Assembly: GCA_027067035.1 (NCBI GenBank)
Contig: JAMOMO010000356.1
Span: 1-8,066 of the forward strand
Source: Desulfobulbaceae bacterium
GTDB taxonomy: Bacteria > Desulfobacterota > Desulfobulbia > Desulfobulbales > Desulfocapsaceae
Reading direction: 5' to 3'
Length of the DNA stretch: 8,066 bases
The notes under the pieces: model-generated
What the model saw: the letters and a program-made list of their open reading frames with translations, nothing else
Databases searched by the model: none
Told to the model about the DNA's origin: nothing
Shown here: positions 6,610 through 8,066 of the stretch, in pieces
Layout: every line of letters begins with the position of its first letter
Position numbering within the stretch: the stretch's first letter is position 1
Made by a program: the position numbers and the translations under genes

Positions 6610-6644
6610 CTATGGTACCCGAAGGCATGTCTGTTTGTCCATAG
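6610..6644 (+). promoter_or_regulatory. Small hairpin that could mask the pal ribosome-binding site
   Basis: CTATGG (6610-6615) can pair with CCATAG (6639-6644) across a 23-base loop. The 3' arm overlaps the first two bases of the Shine-Dalgarno sequence AGGAGG (6643-6648) of pal. A six-pair stem with a large loop is marginal, so a regulatory effect is only a possibility. Confidence 0.2.
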
Positions 6645-6653
6645 GAGGAGATC

Positions 6654-7172
6654 ATGGCCGGAAGAAACAAAGTATATTACGGAATACTCTTAATAAGTGT
6701 TGTACTTTTATTGTCTGCTTGTGGCAGTAAAAAAGATGATGCGGTAATACTTCCTCCGGAGGATCCTGCTGCACTGGGACAGGAGGAGTCCCTTGAGTCC
6801 CATTCCATCGGGATCATGGAGGGGCGTACCACGGGGCCGATGCTCCCTGTTTATTTCAGTTTTGACAGCTATTCCATTCGGGCGGATCAGGTCCCGCGAA
6901 TGAAGGTGAATGCCGACTACTTGAAAGATGAACAGGATGTCAAAATCCGGATTGAAGGAAACTGCGATCCCAGGGGGACCAGGGAGTATAATCTGGCACT
7001 TGGTGAAAAACGGGCTCAGGGTGCAAAAAAATATCTGGTGAATCTGGGTATTGAGTCTGATCGCATTTCCACCGTGAGTCTGGGAGAGGAGAAGATGCTC
7101 CTTCATGGCCACGATGAACTGTCGTGGGCCCAGAATCGCCGTGATGATTTTATCGTTGAAAAAGATATGTAA
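6654..7172 (+). CDS. pal: Peptidoglycan-associated lipoprotein (Pal/OmpA C-like)
   Basis: Pal anchors the outer membrane to peptidoglycan and normally works with the Tol proteins. The 172-residue precursor has a lipoprotein signal peptide with lipobox LSAC, giving lipidated C23. The next residue is Gly rather than Asp, so outer-membrane sorting is expected. A linker of about 40 residues leads to an OmpA C-terminal-type domain: VYFSFDSYSIR (66-76), then EGNCDPRGTREYNLALGEKR (101-120), and the ending WAQNRRDDF. In E. coli the equivalent block reads EGHTDERGT; here His-Thr is Asn-Cys, a variant I recall as common in deltaproteobacteria, while the Asp and Arg that contact diaminopimelate are kept. 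The ATG at 6654 has a strong AGGAGG site about 5 bases upstream. No tolB lies before it, which is unusual for pal. The skp-like gene follows 42 bases after the stop. Confidence 0.93.
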   Translation: MAGRNKVYYGILLISVVLLLSACGSKKDDAVILPPEDPAALGQEESLESHSIGIMEGRTTGPMLPVYFSFDSYSIRADQVPRMKVNADYLKDEQDVKIRIEGNCDPRGTREYNLALGEKRAQGAKKYLVNLGIESDRISTVSLGEEKMLLHGHDELSWAQNRRDDFIVEKDM

Positions 7173-7214
7173 CTTATTATATTAAAACACTTTTTACAAA
7201 CAGGAGATACATTG

Positions 7215-7742
7215 ATGTTGAAACGTATAATGGTACTGGTAACTTTGGTGGTTCTTGCAGGTTTTTGTCTTAACAGCACCGCAGCTCATGCCGAAGCACA
7301 GAAAATCGGAGTGATGAATATCCAGAAAGTTCTCCTTGAGTCCACAGCCGGCCGAAAGGCAAAGGCGGTTTTTGAGAAAAGAATGAAGGAGCTTCAGGAT
7401 AAATTCAAGGTTCAGCAGGACAAGCTGATGAGTCTGCAGCAGGAGATCGAAAAAAAGAGCTCTGCCTGGAGTAAGGATAAGAAAGGTGAGAAAATCCGTG
7501 AACTGCAGATTGGCCAGCGTGAACTGCAGGTGAAAAGCGAAGATGCAAAAATGGAACTGAGACAGCTGCAGGACAAGGAGCTTGAGCCCATCCTGAAAAT
7601 GCTGCAGACTGTTGTAAATACCTATGGTGAAAAGAATGGCTATTCCCTGATTCTTGACTCCAAGGTTGCTGTTTTATATGCCGCTCCTGCCATTGATGTC
7701 AGCGATGAGGTCAAAAAAGAGCTGGATAAGCGCATGAAATAA
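7215..7742 (+). CDS. skp: OmpH/Skp family periplasmic chaperone
   Basis: Skp-type trimers hold unfolded outer-membrane proteins in the periplasm during transport. The 175-residue precursor has a Sec signal peptide (about residues 1-26, with Ala-X-Ala cleavage after AHA). The mature protein begins EAQKIGVMNIQKVLLES, the beta strand and helix typical of OmpH/Skp. A long charged coiled-coil (about 45-130, rich in Lys, Glu and Gln) forms the tentacle arms. A C-terminal strand region, GYSLILDSKVAVLYA, then closes the body. ATG at 7215 is preferred over the in-frame TTG just before it (7212) because AGGAG lies 8 bases upstream. It follows pal closely, with no terminator between, so they are probably one transcript ending at 7775-7818. 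The usual neighbours bamA, lpxD and fabZ are not seen, so this is a detached copy or a lineage-specific arrangement. Confidence 0.92.
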   Translation: MLKRIMVLVTLVVLAGFCLNSTAAHAEAQKIGVMNIQKVLLESTAGRKAKAVFEKRMKELQDKFKVQQDKLMSLQQEIEKKSSAWSKDKKGEKIRELQIGQRELQVKSEDAKMELRQLQDKELEPILKMLQTVVNTYGEKNGYSLILDSKVAVLYAAPAIDVSDEVKKELDKRMK

Positions 7743-7774
7743 GAGTGCCTGAAGGCCCTTGATACATGGTAGTC

Positions 7775-7818
7775 AGAAAAACGATACCGGGATGATTCCC
7801 TGTGTCGTTTTTCTTTTT
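7775..7818 (+). terminator. Intrinsic terminator after skp
   Basis: AGAAAAACGA (7775-7784) pairs with TCGTTTTTCT (7805-7814) as a 10-bp outer stem. GGGA and TCCC (7789-7792, 7797-7800) extend it inward past small internal mismatches to a TGAT loop. A run of T follows (7814-7818). It closes the pal-skp unit 33 bases after the skp stop. Confidence 0.88.
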
Positions 7819-7963
7819 CCCCTGTATCCATAGCGGAAAAGTTACAATGGACAGCTGTATATTGAATTGCCTGTAACGGGCGGCCCGGGTTTTTCCTGAC
7901 CCTCCTGTTTGTGGGATTTTGCCGATAAAGGCTTACGGATTCGGATCATTCTGGATAAAAAAA

Positions 7964-8066
7964 ATGCAACCACTGGAATTTATAAAGTATACCGCCCGCA
8001 GTAACTGTGGTGAGTGTGGGTATGCAGCTTGTCTTGCCTTTGCGGCAGCCGTGACCAAAGGTGGTG
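7964..8066 (+). CDS. Fe-S cluster domain protein, N-terminal fragment (runs off window)
   Basis: The frame starts at ATG 7964 and is open to the right edge (34 complete codons). The product begins MQPLEFIKYTARSNCGECGY, with cysteines C15, C18 and C23 in a CX2CX4C pattern followed by LAFAAAV. This is the Fe-S domain (PF04060-like) found at the N-terminus of the acetyl-CoA synthase corrinoid protein large subunit and of DUF3786 proteins; a fourth cysteine normally follows about 17 residues later, outside the window. The ending AVTKGG looks to me more like the DUF3786 type, but 34 residues cannot decide. A GGAT stretch about 7 bases upstream is a weak ribosome-binding site. It is separated from skp by a terminator, so it is a new transcription unit. 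Confidence 0.7.
   Translation, partial: MQPLEFIKYTARSNCGECGYAACLAFAAAVTKGG

Larger units (their letters stand above)
6317..6653. other. 337-bp divergent intergenic region between glgP and pal
   Basis: No convincing gene lies here. The open frames present have no codon pattern or ribosome-binding site to recommend them, and one only runs into pal out of frame. The region must carry the promoters for glgP (leftward) and pal (rightward). It holds an inverted repeat at 6342-6363, an extended -10 candidate at 6402-6410 and a small hairpin at 6610-6644 near the pal ribosome-binding site. The stretch 6405-6600 is AT-rich. I recognise no known riboswitch class or small RNA. Confidence 0.6.

Noticed and set aside
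6385..6693. Open frame of 102 codons in the glgP-pal gap
   Set aside because: It has no ribosome-binding site, has an erratic composition following the AT-rich leader, and runs out of frame into the well-supported pal start.
7870..7895. Second terminator in the gap before the last gene (CGGG-CGG-CCCG then T run)
   Set aside because: The stem is only four pairs with a three-base loop, and a much stronger terminator lies just upstream.

Overview
The window is an ordinary-looking chromosomal segment, close to half G+C, dense with genes and with no transposase, integrase, CRISPR array, tRNA or rRNA. The gene content suggests a Gram-negative anaerobe of the sulfate-reducing deltaproteobacterial type (Desulfobacterota, perhaps Desulfobulbales). 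The reasons are RNase Y beside tyrosyl-tRNA synthetase, a PerR-type regulator, a short-form alpha-glucan phosphorylase, Pal and Skp envelope proteins (so an outer membrane is present), and an Fe-S domain protein of the corrinoid/DUF3786 type. The lineage is inferred from remembered gene content, not measured.

Layout. Positions 1-1618 (+) hold the 3' end of rny and complete tyrS. A strong bidirectional terminator (1642-1684) separates them from a minus-strand run. Read in its own direction, that run is glgP (6316-4085), a small unknown protein of 142 residues (4004-3576), a radical SAM enzyme with a cysteine-rich N-terminal half (3579-2299), and a PerR-like regulator (2148-1732). The unknown protein and the radical SAM gene overlap by 4 bp (GTGA), so they are probably translated together. 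The regulator has its own promoter region, with a possible Per box and an FNR/CRP-type palindrome upstream. A 337-bp divergent region (6317-6653) precedes a plus-strand pair, pal (6654-7172) and skp/ompH (7215-7742), which ends at a strong terminator (7775-7818). The start of an Fe-S cluster protein (7964 onward) runs off the end.

How the genes fit together. rny and tyrS are RNA-processing and translation housekeeping. glgP releases glucose-1-phosphate from stored glucan. The regulator has every residue of the PerR iron and zinc sites and is likely a peroxide sensor. pal and skp serve the outer membrane and periplasm.

No clear new defence or mobile system is visible. The least explained element is the coupled pair of the 142-residue protein and the Cys-rich radical SAM enzyme. 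The most testable regulatory observation is the TTGAC-N4-GTCAA palindrome between the radical SAM gene and the PerR-like gene.
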